Source: Fuerstiella sp.
GTDB taxonomy: Bacteria; Planctomycetota; Planctomycetia; Planctomycetales; Planctomycetaceae
DNA length: 64,000 nt
Reading direction: 5' to 3'
Assembly: GCA_029245955.1 (NCBI GenBank)
Contig: JAQWOH010000074.1
Location: forward strand, 62,001 to 126,000
The translations under genes and the position numbers were made by a program. Every line of letters begins with the position of its first letter. Position 1 is the stretch's first letter. Shown piece by piece: positions 45,070 through 54,859 of this stretch. Under the pieces are notes generated by a model. It did not search any database and was not told the DNA's origin. It saw nothing but the letters and a program-made list of their open reading frames with translations.

Positions 45070-45450
45070 ATGAACGTTCCCGATGCACTGAAGTACACCG
45101 AATCTCACGAATGGATTCGACCAGATGAGGGCGGCATCGTCACCGTCGGCATTACGGATTACGCCCAACAGGAGATGACGGAACTTGTCTACGTTGAACT
45201 GCCCGATGTCGGACAGCAGTTCAGTGCAAAAGACGAAATTGCCGTTGTCGAGTCGGTCAAATCGGCCAGCGATATTTACGCTCCAGTCAGTGGTGAAGTA
45301 GTCGAAGTCAACGAAGCACTCGCTGACGACGCAGCCATTGTTAACAATTCTCCTTTTGATGACGGCTGGCTTTTCAGATTGAAGCTGTCTAACCCGTCCG
45401 AAATCGATTACCTGATGGGGGCGGAGGCATACACCAGCAGGATCAGTTGA
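45070..45450 (+). CDS. gcvH: Glycine cleavage system H protein
   Basis: 126 residues. AAAGGAA six bases before ATG 45070 is a clear ribosome binding site. The lipoyl lysine is Lys64 in VESVKSASDIYAPVSGE. KYTESHEWI opens the protein and NSPFDDGWLF closes the lipoyl fold, as usual. It lies 90 bases after gcvT and is clearly the working H protein of the set, in contrast to the divergent paralogue at 241-693. Confidence 0.96.
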   Translation: MNVPDALKYTESHEWIRPDEGGIVTVGITDYAQQEMTELVYVELPDVGQQFSAKDEIAVVESVKSASDIYAPVSGEVVEVNEALADDAAIVNNSPFDDGWLFRLKLSNPSEIDYLMGAEAYTSRIS

Positions 45451-45666
45451 ACAGTTGCTGACATCGGGCTTTTTCTGTTCTCGGGCATCAGCCGGAGAAC
45501 ACATTTTCGCGAAGTTCTGCTTCGCATCAGAACATCGGAAAATTGAGCACGTGCGACGTGGCAGAACTGCCAGAGATATGCGGTCCCAAATCAGAGTGTG
45601 GGACCGAGCACAAAACATCAGCCTGCCCCCCACGACATATTTTTGCAGCCAGCCAAACATTATTCC

Positions 45667-48516
45667 ATGTCAACAACCCTTGATCACGTAACAGAAAACA
45701 TGTCCTCTCAAGCGACCTTTCAGCAGCGACACCTGGGCGTCTCTCCCGATGTCGCCCATCAGATGGCTGGTGAAATCGGGTTCGCTTCTGTCCGGCAGTT
45801 AGTGGACTCGGCGGTGCCAGACAGTATTCGCCGACAACAACCATTCTCTCTGCCGCTAGCCAACAGCGAAACCGCGGCGCTGGCGGCGCTGAAACGAATC
45901 ATGAGCCGCAATCAGGTGCGACGTTCGCTGATCGGAATGGGGTACCATGACTGCATTACGCCGTCCGTTATTCTGCGCAACCTTCTGGAAAACCCCGGCT
46001 GGTACACAGCGTACACGCCGTATCAGCCTGAGATTTCTCAGGGACGTCTGGAAGCCTGTCTGAACTTCCAGACGATGATCACCGAACTCAGCGGACTGGC
46101 TGTGGCGAATGCCTCACTGCTGGACGAAGGCACCGCTGCTGCCGAAGCTATGAGCATGTGCGCGGCCGGAAATCGGAAGGCAGAAACGTTCCTCGTATCC
46201 GATGGCTGTCATCCTCAAACAATCGCCATTCTGCAGACACGAGCCGAACCGCTGGGGATTGAGATTGTCGTCGGGAGCCATGACGACTTTGAGTTTGTCG
46301 ACGGCGTCTTCGGAGTCCTTGTTCAGTATCCCGACACCAGCGGATGCATCTGTGATTTTGCAGCTTTCACAGACCGCGCTCACGCGGCAGGTGTCAAAGT
46401 CGTGGCCGCTGCCGATCTACTGGGGCTCACGTTATTGCAGCCGCCGGGACAATGGGGGGCTGACATCGCCGTCGGGAACAGCCAGCGATTCGGCGTGCCG
46501 CTGGGGTTTGGCGGTCCCCATGCCGCATGGATCGCCTGCACGGACAAACTGAAACGCAAGCTGCCAGGCCGACTGGTCGGTGTGTCCAGAGACGCCAACG
46601 GCAAACCCGCGTACCGTCTGGCCCTGCAGACTCGCGAACAGCATATCCGTCGGGACAAGGCAACCAGCAACATCTGCACGGCGCAGGTACTGCTGGGCGT
46701 TGTGGCATCAATGTACGCTGCTTATCACGGTCCTCAGGGTCTGCGAAAGATCGCAGAACGAATTCACCAGCAAACACGAGTCCTGGCAGAATCACTGTCC
46801 GCTGCAGGGCACGAACTGCGGCATACGAACTTCTTCGACACCATTCGTGTGGTTTTGAAAGAGAGTGACAGGGTCGTCACGAGGGCCTGTGAAGCCGGAT
46901 TTAACCTGCGGCGATTCGACAACGGTGACATTGGGATTGCACTGGATGAACATACGACTGACGAAGAACTCGTCCAGCTTCTGCACCTGCTTGCTGCGAA
47001 ATATACAGAATCTGACAAACAGTTCCACATCCGCGCCAAACTGATTCGCCGGGACGAATTCCTGTCGCAGCCCGTGTTCAATTCCTACCATACCGAAACG
47101 GAGATGATGCGGTACCTGCATCGTCTGGAGTCCAGAGACCTGGCGCTGAACACCAGTATGATTCCATTGGGATCGTGCACGATGAAACTGAATGCGGCGT
47201 CCGAGATGATGCCCATCAGCTGGCCCGAGGTAAATGCGATTCACCCGTTTGCTCCGCCGGAACAGTGGACAGGATACGCGGAAATGATTTCGCAACTGGA
47301 AACCTGGCTGGCACAGTGTACTGGTTTTCATGCCGTTTCGCTGCAGCCGAACGCTGGTTCTCAGGGAGAATATGCGGGGCTGCTGGCTATCCGGAACTTT
47401 CATAAATCCAACGGCCACGGACATCGCAGCATCTGTCTGATTCCGACCTCCGCACACGGTACCAACCCCGCCAGCGCCGTGATGGCCGGTATGAAAGTGG
47501 TTCCGATTGACTGCGATGACGAAGGCAATATCGATATCCTCAGCCTGAAGGCGAAAGCTGCTGAATACTCAGAGAATCTGTCAACATTGATGGTCACTTA
47601 CCCGTCCACGCACGGCGTATTTGAGGAGGGGATTCGGGACATCTGTCAGATTGTTCACGACAATGGTGGTCAGGTTTACATGGACGGAGCAAATCTGAAC
47701 GCTCAGTTGGGACTCTGTTCTCCCGGTGAGATTGGTGCCGATGTTTGTCATCTGAATCTTCACAAGACCTTCTGCATTCCGCATGGCGGCGGTGGCCCAG
47801 GCGTCGGCCCTATTGGTGTGGCAGAACATCTGGCACCCTACCTGCCGGGACATCCCATACACCTGAACGATGACATTGGCCCCGTCAGTGGGGCTCCATT
47901 CGGTAGCGCCAGTATCCTGCCGATTTCATGGATGTATATCGCCATGATGGGCGCCGATGGCCTCACGGAAGCGACTCGAATCGCGATTTTGAACGCGAAT
48001 TATATCGCCAGCCGACTGCAGCCCTATTTTCCGGTTCTTTATCGCGGCGCAAATTCTCTGGTGGCCCATGAATGCATTTTGGACCTGCGTCCGTTCAAGC
48101 AAGACACAGGAGTGGAAGTGGAGGACGTGGCCAAGCGATTGATGGATTACGGATTCCACGCCCCCACAATGTCATGGCCAGTGCCCGGCACGCTGATGAT
48201 TGAACCCACCGAAAGCGAATCCAAAGCAGAGCTGGACCGATTCTGTGATGCGATGATTCTGATCCACGCTGAAATCACAGACATCCGTGACGGACGTGTT
48301 TCGCGGGAAGACAATGCTCTGAAACACGCACCTCACACCGCCGACGTACTTCTGGCGGACAACTGGAACCACTCATATTCACGAGAACAGGCGGCCTATC
48401 CCGCTGCCTGGCTCAAGGATTTTAAGTACTGGCCGCCCGTCAGCCGGGTTGACAACGTATACGGTGACCGAAACCTTGTCTGTACCTGTCCGGACCTCGA
48501 GACTCTGGCTGAATAA
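45667..48516 (+). CDS. gcvP: Glycine dehydrogenase (decarboxylating), P protein, single chain
   Basis: About 949 residues as one polypeptide (not split into P1 and P2). It decarboxylates glycine and loads the lipoyl arm of Gcv[12 protein letters not shown] opens the protein, [15 protein letters not shown] and [15 protein letters not shown] mark the N-terminal half, and [17 protein letters not shown] holds the PLP lysine in the C-terminal half. [11 protein letters not shown] and [18 protein letters not shown] are also typical. ATG 45667 is the best fit to family length, though no clear ribosome binding site precedes it; ATG 45700 is an alternative. It begins 216 bases after gcvH. Confidence 0.96.
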   Translation: MSTTLDHVTENMSSQATFQQRHLGVSPDVAHQMAGEIGFASVRQLVDSAVPDSIRRQQPFSLPLANSETAALAALKRIMSRNQVRRSLIGMGYHDCITPSVILRNLLENPGWYTAYTPYQPEISQGRLEACLNFQTMITELSGLAVANASLLDEGTAAAEAMSMCAAGNRKAETFLVSDGCHPQTIAILQTRAEPLGIEIVVGSHDDFEFVDGVFGVLVQYPDTSGCICDFAAFTDRAHAAGVKVVAAADLLGLTLLQPPGQWGADIAVGNSQRFGVPLGFGGPHAAWIACTDKLKRKLPGRLVGVSRDANGKPAYRLALQTREQHIRRDKATSNICTAQVLLGVVASMYAAYHGPQGLRKIAERIHQQTRVLAESLSAAGHELRHTNFFDTIRVVLKESDRVVTRACEAGFNLRRFDNGDIGIALDEHTTDEELVQLLHLLAAKYTESDKQFHIRAKLIRRDEFLSQPVFNSYHTETEMMRYLHRLESRDLALNTSMIPLGSCTMKLNAASEMMPISWPEVNAIHPFAPPEQWTGYAEMISQLETWLAQCTGFHAVSLQPNAGSQGEYAGLLAIRNFHKSNGHGHRSICLIPTSAHGTNPASAVMAGMKVVPIDCDDEGNIDILSLKAKAAEYSENLSTLMVTYPSTHGVFEEGIRDICQIVHDNGGQVYMDGANLNAQLGLCSPGEIGADVCHLNLHKTFCIPHGGGGPGVGPIGVAEHLAPYLPGHPIHLNDDIGPVSGAPFGSASILPISWMYIAMMGADGLTEATRIAILNANYIASRLQPYFPVLYRGANSLVAHECILDLRPFKQDTGVEVEDVAKRLMDYGFHAPTMSWPVPGTLMIEPTESESKAELDRFCDAMILIHAEITDIRDGRVSREDNALKHAPHTADVLLADNWNHSYSREQAAYPAAWLKDFKYWPPVSRVDNVYGDRNLVCTCPDLETLAE

Positions 48517-48563
48517 CAGCGGCGGATTGATTTGAATCTTCTGATCACAACGAAACACAAGAC

Positions 48564-48857
48564 ATGACCGTTGACGAATTTCTGGCCTCCGCCCAGTCTG
48601 ATACTCAGCCACCGTCAGACCTGAGTGCTGAACTGGAATCTCTGTGGCACACAAAAGCCGGCAACTGGGACACGGCTCACAACATCGCTCAGGACATCAA
48701 CACTCCAATGGGATCATGGATTCACGCCCTGCTGCACCTGATCGAAGGCGATATTGGAAACGCCGGCTATTGGTTCAACAGATCCGGCAGACCTCCTCAA
48801 ACGACCGCCCGAATCGATTGCCTGTGGAACGAAATTGCCACTGAACTGCTGGCATAG
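48564..48857 (+). CDS. Small conserved-looking hypothetical protein after gcvP
   Basis: 97 residues, 47 bases after gcvP on the same strand and probably co-transcribed. The sequence is soluble and helical with a compact core INTPMGSWIHALLHLIEGDIGNAGYWF, including a repeated small-residue pattern suggesting a TPR-like or helical hairpin. No known function can be named from sequence. It looks real because of its codon usage, position and ordered hydrophobic core. Confidence 0.6.
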   Translation: MTVDEFLASAQSDTQPPSDLSAELESLWHTKAGNWDTAHNIAQDINTPMGSWIHALLHLIEGDIGNAGYWFNRSGRPPQTTARIDCLWNEIATELLA

Positions 48858-48881
48858 TGCACAGCAACAACTGCAGCGTCT

Positions 48882-48919
48882 TGTGCCGCTGGGTCTGCAG
48901 TGTGCCGCTGGGTCTGCAG
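48882..48919 (+). repeat. Exact 19-bp tandem duplication
   Basis: TGTGCCGCTGGGTCTGCAG occurs twice back to back at 48882-48900 and 48901-48919, in the 126-base gap between the gcvP-linked small gene and dsbD. It is non-coding and has no obvious hairpin role. Confidence 0.95.
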
Positions 48920-48983
48920 TGTGTCCTGAGGCCTCAAGAACGTTATGGCATAGTCGTGCCCCGTAACACAAAATCATCAGCCG

Positions 48984-51542
48984 TCAGTGCGTGGTGAAGC
49001 TGGCGTTCTGAATGGCGGCCGCGGGTACGACCGCAGACGACTGGTGCTGCCGCCAACGTTCCAGCCCAGCCTGCAGGAACAGCTGGAATTCGTCGCCATC
49101 GGTGTCCAGCCCTTTGAACGTCGCCAGGATTTCCTGTCCATCCGGCGTGGCAATCACGTAGGCCGGAATGGTGACGTCGCCGAACCAGTTTTCCTGCAGC
49201 CCGTGATTACGAGACAGCAGACGTTCGTGTTCATCGGGTTTGGTTTTTACACCGGGAACTTCGTCGACATACAACTGGACTCGCACCAGGTCCTTGATCA
49301 CCGAGTGCACGGGCTTGGACGCCAGAACACCCTTTTCCATACGGCGACAGTTGATGCAGTTGACTCCCGTGAAGTCCAGAAACATCAGCTGATTATTGCT
49401 GGATGCCGTCTCGACCGCCTGATCAAAGTCCAGCGAGTATTGCAGGCCATCATGCTCAACAAAGTAGCCTTCGTCAGTATTGGAATAATTAATCTGCGGC
49501 GGAGCAAATGCGACCAACTGTTCCCATACGACTCCTTCGGGCCCCTCCGGAGTAAACAGTCCCAGAGCAATGTATGCCGCAAACCCGATGAAACTCATAG
49601 AAAACAGACAGCGAATCGGTCCCACCGTCTCAGAAGGAGAATCGTGAGGCATGCGAAACACGCCCAACAGATACAGACCGGTCACCACCGAAACTGAAAT
49701 CCAGGTGGCCATCACAAGATGATAGTCCAGAAACTGCGGCGTGCCCGTCGGACTGAATCCAGTATCGGCGACACTCAGGAACTTTGACACAACGGCCAGT
49801 TCCAGCAACCCCATCGTGACTTTAACCGAATTCATCCAGCCGCCACTCTTGGGCAACTTCGCCAGCAGGCTGGGGAACAGAGCCAGAAAGAAAAACGGCG
49901 ATGCAAACGCTGTTGAAAACGCGATCATGCCAATGATCGGCATCAGATAACTGCCCTTCGCCGCCAGGACCACCAGCTGACCGACAAACGCAAACGTGCA
50001 GGTAAAGGACACCAGAGTAAACGTCAGTGCCATGAACAGAACACCGATCGCCCCGCCGGATTCCTGCTTCTTGGAAGTCCACGTCAGCAGCCACGACGGA
50101 ACACGCACTTCGAACATCCCCATCAGCATCAGCGCAAAGACGGTGAATACTCCGGCAAAGAACAAATTCAGCCACGGGTTATTCGCCAGTTGATTCAGCG
50201 CAGTCGGCCCGAAGAGGATCGACAACAGAAGCCCGAGTACCGTAAACGCCCCCACAATGCCCAGGCAGTAAATGATGGCCAGCTTGAGTGTATGACCGGG
50301 GCGTTCGCTGCCCTGCTTCAGAAAGTAGCTGATGGTAACCGGAATCATCGGGAACACGCACGGCGTCAGCAGTGAAATAAAACCAAAGCCGACAGCGGTC
50401 ACGATGAAGGCTACCAGACCTTCCTGTTGCCCTCCGTTGCCAAATTCATTCTCGATGACAACGTCGCCAGGACCAGGCTGTGCCGGCGCGGAGAGCGGCA
50501 CAGCAGCACCACCGCTGCCCAGCTCCACTGTAAATGAGGCCGTTGTCAATTCCAGACAACGATGATCGTCACATAAAAGGCATACGATTCGACCTTCGAC
50601 AGATGCACTGTCATCAGCCAGCGTGAATCTGCGAGTCCATTCGACGGATCCGTCGTGCAGTTCGACAATCTCGCCTTCGTCAATCCCGGGTGTCTTTTTC
50701 GGGGCAGGCGTGACAGAGAATTCTGTGCCGATCTGCTGCAGACCATTTACTGTTTCCAGCACGATTTCTGTCGGTGCAGTGCCCAGTACTTCGGGGTTCT
50801 GTGTGATTGAATACGTATGAAACGGTTCGTCGATGTCAGCTCTGACTGTCAGGATCACGTCCTCGCCGGGAGCCGGATCCCGGGGTGTTAATGAAACGGT
50901 GAAATGAACGGGCGCTTCCTGCAGATCATTCGGCAGCCTCATTTTCGGCACCACTACAACCGTCGATTTTGAACCCGCTGCAACCGTCGACTGCGCTGTC
51001 GGGGCAGCAGCGGCAAAGTCGGCAGGCAGCGATGCCGTAAACTTCGCCGGCGGGATAATTGGTCGACATGTACCACCGTCCCCGCCGGAACAATACTGCC
51101 CCGTTAACTGGCCACTGAGTTCAAATCCCGGCGTCAGCTGTCCGGATACCAGTTGTACGCGCTGCGTCCAGGTAACTTTGTCGTAGAACTTTTCAACGGT
51201 CTGTTGAAAGTTCTCGTCGAACATTGATTCCGGCGCCCGATCCGGACGAATCTTTCCAACCAGCTTTATCCCCGTCGGCTCTTTGATCGCAATCTTTGTG
51301 GCGGCACCAAACGAAGGATCGGTGGAATAAATATAGTTGTGAGACGGCAACTGTACGGACACAGCAAGGTCTGCAGTGGTTGCATCCACCGGAATCAGTT
51401 CGGCACTCACTTCCAGACTGCCGGGGGATTCCGACGAGCTACCGAAAGACAGAGGACCGCCAAAGCTGGGAAATTGTTCCTGTCCCGATGCGATGACGGA
51501 CACAGACGCACAGATGGTAAATACAAGCAGATGACGAACCAT
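48984..51542 (-). CDS. dsbD: Thiol:disulfide interchange protein DsbD
   Basis: About 852 residues from ATG 51542 (frame open to 51665). The order is a signal peptide (LLVFTICASVSVIASG), two DsbD-alpha-like N-terminal domains (the first with CSGGDGGTC, the second with CLLCDDHRC), eight membrane segments with LLTPCVFPMIPVTISYF and FVGQLVVLAA, and a C-terminal thioredoxin-like domain with the CINC redox motif (DFTGVNCINCRRME). It carries electrons from cytoplasmic thioredoxin across the membrane to periplasmic disulfide reductases or cytochrome c assembly, which fits the several CxxCH proteins in this window. The duplicated N-terminal domain makes it longer than E. coli DsbD (about 565). Confidence 0.93.
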   Translation of the reverse strand: MVRHLLVFTICASVSVIASGQEQFPSFGGPLSFGSSSESPGSLEVSAELIPVDATTADLAVSVQLPSHNYIYSTDPSFGAATKIAIKEPTGIKLVGKIRPDRAPESMFDENFQQTVEKFYDKVTWTQRVQLVSGQLTPGFELSGQLTGQYCSGGDGGTCRPIIPPAKFTASLPADFAAAAPTAQSTVAAGSKSTVVVVPKMRLPNDLQEAPVHFTVSLTPRDPAPGEDVILTVRADIDEPFHTYSITQNPEVLGTAPTEIVLETVNGLQQIGTEFSVTPAPKKTPGIDEGEIVELHDGSVEWTRRFTLADDSASVEGRIVCLLCDDHRCLELTTASFTVELGSGGAAVPLSAPAQPGPGDVVIENEFGNGGQQEGLVAFIVTAVGFGFISLLTPCVFPMIPVTISYFLKQGSERPGHTLKLAIIYCLGIVGAFTVLGLLLSILFGPTALNQLANNPWLNLFFAGVFTVFALMLMGMFEVRVPSWLLTWTSKKQESGGAIGVLFMALTFTLVSFTCTFAFVGQLVVLAAKGSYLMPIIGMIAFSTAFASPFFFLALFPSLLAKLPKSGGWMNSVKVTMGLLELAVVSKFLSVADTGFSPTGTPQFLDYHLVMATWISVSVVTGLYLLGVFRMPHDSPSETVGPIRCLFSMSFIGFAAYIALGLFTPEGPEGVVWEQLVAFAPPQINYSNTDEGYFVEHDGLQYSLDFDQAVETASSNNQLMFLDFTGVNCINCRRMEKGVLASKPVHSVIKDLVRVQLYVDEVPGVKTKPDEHERLLSRNHGLQENWFGDVTIPAYVIATPDGQEILATFKGLDTDGDEFQLFLQAGLERWRQHQSSAVVPAAAIQNASFTTH

Positions 51543-52033
51543 GGTAGGAATTCCGACGAGGTAGCTTTCAGCAGTTGCGAAACCACCCAGGTGGAGCTGT
51601 TTCGTGATGGCAGGACAGTGCACCGTACACACGGCCTTGGAGTCAGCAGACAAAGGAATTGCCACTTCTGCCGACGGAATGCCCGGGAACCACCCTAAGT
51701 ATAGTATTGCTTCGGTCTTATGACATTGTCGCGTTCCTGAACCTTACAGGGAATTCAGGCATCAAAACAACCCGCTTTGTCCTGTCGCCGCAGATCTCCA
51801 GCATCCTGAGGGTTTTGGCGTAAACTGCAAGATTCGATTCCCATCTGCTGCATATATTGCCGGACCAGAAACGAACAAAGCCAAAACACGCATTACGAAA
51901 GGTCTGAGGGTTGGGCAGCAATTTCCGGCCGATTGACTAGGTGTCCAGACAACACGATTGGCAGCAGGCACGGTGCGGCATACGCTGCGACGTCACTCAA
52001 AGACGTCCCAGCTTACTCGAAAGCGTCCCTCCC
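51543..52033. other. 491-base divergent region between dsbD and the binding lipoprotein
   Basis: It should contain both promoters. On the minus strand a TATACT-like box lies near 51700, without a well-spaced -35 partner. Plus and minus short frames here lack coding character. I looked for a TPP riboswitch, because the downstream gene resembles thiamine-precursor binding proteins, and did not find its conserved loops. Confidence 0.35.
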
Positions 52034-53059
52034 ATGCCGCAGCGATATCAGATTCTGCTCTCCGCACTCATCTTGACCGGTTGCGGTTCGCCCGCACCGG
52101 AGACGGCGCATTCGTCAGCCGCCACCAAGACCATTCCGTCGGAAGTTCTGGCATTGAATTGGTACGCTGAGGCCGAACATGGCGGCTATGTTGCCGCCAA
52201 AGAGCTGGGGTACTACGACGAAGCCGGTATCGACGTAACCGTCCAGCCCGGAGGACCTGGTGCTCCGACTCTTGTTATTCAGGAGCTTGCCGCCGGCCGC
52301 ATTCGCTTTGCGATTTCGAATGCGGACCTTGTCGTCCTGTCGCGCGCACGCGGAGCAAAAATCGTCGCTGTGGCGGCGCCGTTGCAACAGTCACCACGCT
52401 GCATCATGGTCCATGAATCATCCGGCATCGAAAGCCTGCAGCAACTCACCGACGTGGAACTGGCGATCAGCGATACTCGTCCCTTCGCCCTGTGGATGAA
52501 AAAGCAGCTGCCACTGACCAACGTCACGATGGTGCCATACGCAGGACTGGTTGGCGAGTTTCTGGAAAAGAAAAACTTCGCTCAACAGGGGTATGTTTTC
52601 AGTGAACCATTCGTAGCCCGGGAAAAAGGCGGCGACCCGAAGGTGCTGATGTTGTCAGATATTGGATTCAATCCCTATGCCAGCCTGCTGGTGACGACGG
52701 AGGATACCATCCTTGAACAGCCGGATCTCGTGCGACAGATGGTGGCAGCCAGCGTACGCGGCTGGCGTTCGTATCTGAACGATCCGCTGCCGGTGAATCA
52801 ACGTATTCATGAAGACAACAACGACATGACACCTGAAGCACTGGCCTTTGGTGCAGAAGCAATGCGTCCCCTGTGCGCGACGTCTCAAAGCGTTCCGTTG
52901 TGCGGCATGGAACTGGCACGCTGGAAGAGTCTGATCGAACAGATCGAACAACTGGGGGAAATTGAAATGGGGGTGGTCAGCCCCGCCACCTGTTTCTCGA
53001 CGGAATTCCTTCCTGTCGCGTCATCCGCAGGGACTGCGGCAGCCCCGGAACAGCCGTAA
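52034..53059 (+). CDS. ABC-type substrate-binding lipoprotein, NMT1/THI5-like
   Basis: About 341 residues from ATG 52034. A lipoprotein leader ends in the lipobox LILTGC. The body is a periplasmic-binding fold of the NMT1/THI5 (SsuA/ThiY) type: LNWYAEAEHGGYVAAKELGYYDEAGIDVTVQPGG, then ELAAGRIRFAISNADLVVLSRARGA. Relatives bind hydroxymethylpyrimidine, sulfonates, nitrate or riboflavin precursors; aromatic residues near the N-terminus favour a pyrimidine-like ligand, as inference only. No permease or ATPase gene lies beside it, so it is an orphan binding protein. A stem TTCTCC/GGAGAA follows the stop at 53073-53091. Confidence 0.8.
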   Translation: MPQRYQILLSALILTGCGSPAPETAHSSAATKTIPSEVLALNWYAEAEHGGYVAAKELGYYDEAGIDVTVQPGGPGAPTLVIQELAAGRIRFAISNADLVVLSRARGAKIVAVAAPLQQSPRCIMVHESSGIESLQQLTDVELAISDTRPFALWMKKQLPLTNVTMVPYAGLVGEFLEKKNFAQQGYVFSEPFVAREKGGDPKVLMLSDIGFNPYASLLVTTEDTILEQPDLVRQMVAASVRGWRSYLNDPLPVNQRIHEDNNDMTPEALAFGAEAMRPLCATSQSVPLCGMELARWKSLIEQIEQLGEIEMGVVSPATCFSTEFLPVASSAGTAAAPEQP

Positions 53060-53285
53060 CCGACGGGCCCGGTTCTCCCTCGTCCGGAGAAAGAATCGCG
53101 TGTGCGCAGACCTCGTCGCGACGTGGCCTCAGACCATTGTCCCGACGGGAATCCGCGCTGCTTCACGCGACAATGATCCTATCCTGTGTTCAAGAACTAC
53201 AAGCTATTGAAATAATTGATGAAATCGGGAGAATAGGTGACTTAAGTGTTTATTTGCATCACTGCAGATCCTGCGGAGCCACACG

Positions 53286-54656
53286 ATGATTCAAATCGAA
53301 GCCGGCCAGAATGCAACGTATTGCGATGGTCGAAGCCGCAGAAGTTTTCTGCACACAGGCATGGCGGGAATGGGAACGCTGAGCGTTGCGTCCGTACTGC
53401 GGGCCAGAGAGGCGTCAGGCAATGCGAAGAAGGACACGTCGGTCATCCTGATCTGGCTGGATGGCGGCCCCAGTCAGCACGACACATACGACCCCAAACC
53501 GGATGCTCCCCGTGACTACGCCGGTATCTGGCGGCCGACCCGGACTAATGTGCCGGGCATCGACTTCTGTGAAATGTTTCCGTTGCAGGCGCAGATTGCG
53601 GACAAGTTCTCGGTCGTGCGTTCTGTGCACCACAACACGGGAGATCATTTTACGGGCGGTCACTGGATGCTGACCGGTCGGGGCGGTGTTAGTGGCGCGA
53701 TGAAGGACGGTAAGTACCCGTTCATTGGCGCCGTGGCCACCCGTATGACTGGCGCACGCCAGATCGGTATGCCCGCCAGCGTCGCCATTCCGTATGCGAT
53801 GAGCATTGGTATCCGCCCCGGCTATTTCGGTGGTAACTATCTGGGCATCGAACATGACCCGTTCCAGACGCAGGGAGATCCTAACGCCGCCACGTTTAAG
53901 GTGCAGAATCTGAATCTGCCCGCCAAACTCACGATTGATCGACTGGAAGACCGACGCACGCTGCAGGGCCATTTTGATCAACTGCGAAGAGATGCAGACA
54001 AAAGCGGCATGATCGACGCCATGGACCGCTTTGACGCACAGGCATTCGATATGGTGGCCGGCACAAATGCCCGCGCTGCATTCGACATCAGTCAGGAAGA
54101 CGATGCCCTCCGAGACCGGTACGGTCGCAACTCGTGGGGACAATCCACACTGCTGGCTCGGCGCCTGGTCGAAGCGGGCACAACCTTTGTGTCGTGCCAC
54201 TTCGGCGGCTGGGACAGCCACTGGAATCATAAAGCAACGATGGAACGACATCTGCCAAAGGTCGACATGGCGGTGCACGGTCTGTTCACAGATCTCGCCG
54301 AACGAGGTCTGCTGGATCAGGTGATGGTTATCGTGATGGGTGAGTTTGGTCGAACGCCGAAGATGAATAACGGCGGCAACGGCGGACCGCCGCTGAGCAA
54401 AGGTACGCCGGGTCGGGACCACTGGGGCAATGCGATGTCTGTGCTGATGGGAGGCGGCGGAATCCGTGGGGGACAGGTTATCGGCTCCACCAATCGTCTG
54501 GGTGAAGTTCCGCAGGATCGCCCGCTGCGTCCGGGCGACATTCACCATACAATCTTCAAAGTGCTGGGAGTAGATCCGAATATCAGCTTTGAGAACCATT
54601 CGGGCCGACCGGTTCCTGCCATCGACCATGGCAGTGTCATCAGCGAGCTGATATAG
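53286..54656 (+). CDS. DUF1501 family exported protein
   Basis: 456 residues, GGAG eight bases before ATG 53286. The N-terminus has a Tat-like leader (RRSFLHTGMAGMGTLSVASVL). The body matches DUF1501: SVILIWLDGGPSQHDTYDPKPDAP, FCEMFPLQAQIADKFSVVRSVHH, GDHFTGGHWMLTGR, LVEAGTTFVSCHFGGWDSH and VMGEFGRTPKMN. The fold is related to alkaline phosphatase/sulfatase. DUF1501 genes in planctomycetes usually pair with DUF1549/DUF1553 cytochrome proteins; no such partner is adjacent. Function unknown. Confidence 0.93.
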   Translation: MIQIEAGQNATYCDGRSRRSFLHTGMAGMGTLSVASVLRAREASGNAKKDTSVILIWLDGGPSQHDTYDPKPDAPRDYAGIWRPTRTNVPGIDFCEMFPLQAQIADKFSVVRSVHHNTGDHFTGGHWMLTGRGGVSGAMKDGKYPFIGAVATRMTGARQIGMPASVAIPYAMSIGIRPGYFGGNYLGIEHDPFQTQGDPNAATFKVQNLNLPAKLTIDRLEDRRTLQGHFDQLRRDADKSGMIDAMDRFDAQAFDMVAGTNARAAFDISQEDDALRDRYGRNSWGQSTLLARRLVEAGTTFVSCHFGGWDSHWNHKATMERHLPKVDMAVHGLFTDLAERGLLDQVMVIVMGEFGRTPKMNNGGNGGPPLSKGTPGRDHWGNAMSVLMGGGGIRGGQVIGSTNRLGEVPQDRPLRPGDIHHTIFKVLGVDPNISFENHSGRPVPAIDHGSVISELI

Positions 54657-54671
54657 GGAAGCAGGCACGTC

Positions 54672-54703
54672 CTGCACCCGATACGAGCTGCACCCGATAC
54701 GAG
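54672..54703 (+). repeat. Exact 16-bp tandem duplication downstream of DUF1501
   Basis: CTGCACCCGATACGAG occurs twice at 54672-54687 and 54688-54703, followed by the palindrome GAGCTGCAGCTC. A small stem GCAGG-CACGT-CCTGC lies just before. The stretch is non-coding, between DUF1501 and the SDR gene. Confidence 0.95.
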
Positions 54704-54859
54704 CTGCAGCTCTGCAGGAAGACGCAGGCCGCCTCAGGCACCATGCGTTCAATGACACACTTGCTTGAGCCACGTGCTTGTAACAGATGACGGGAGAGCG
54801 TATTAGAAGTTCCTGAAGTTGATCTGCCGCCGTCTACCGACTCTATTCAGCTACGCCTC

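Noticed and set aside
52000-52033. TPP riboswitch upstream of the NMT1/THI5-like gene
   Set aside because: The conserved CUGAGA and ACCUGA loops with proper pairing are not present in 51543-52033.
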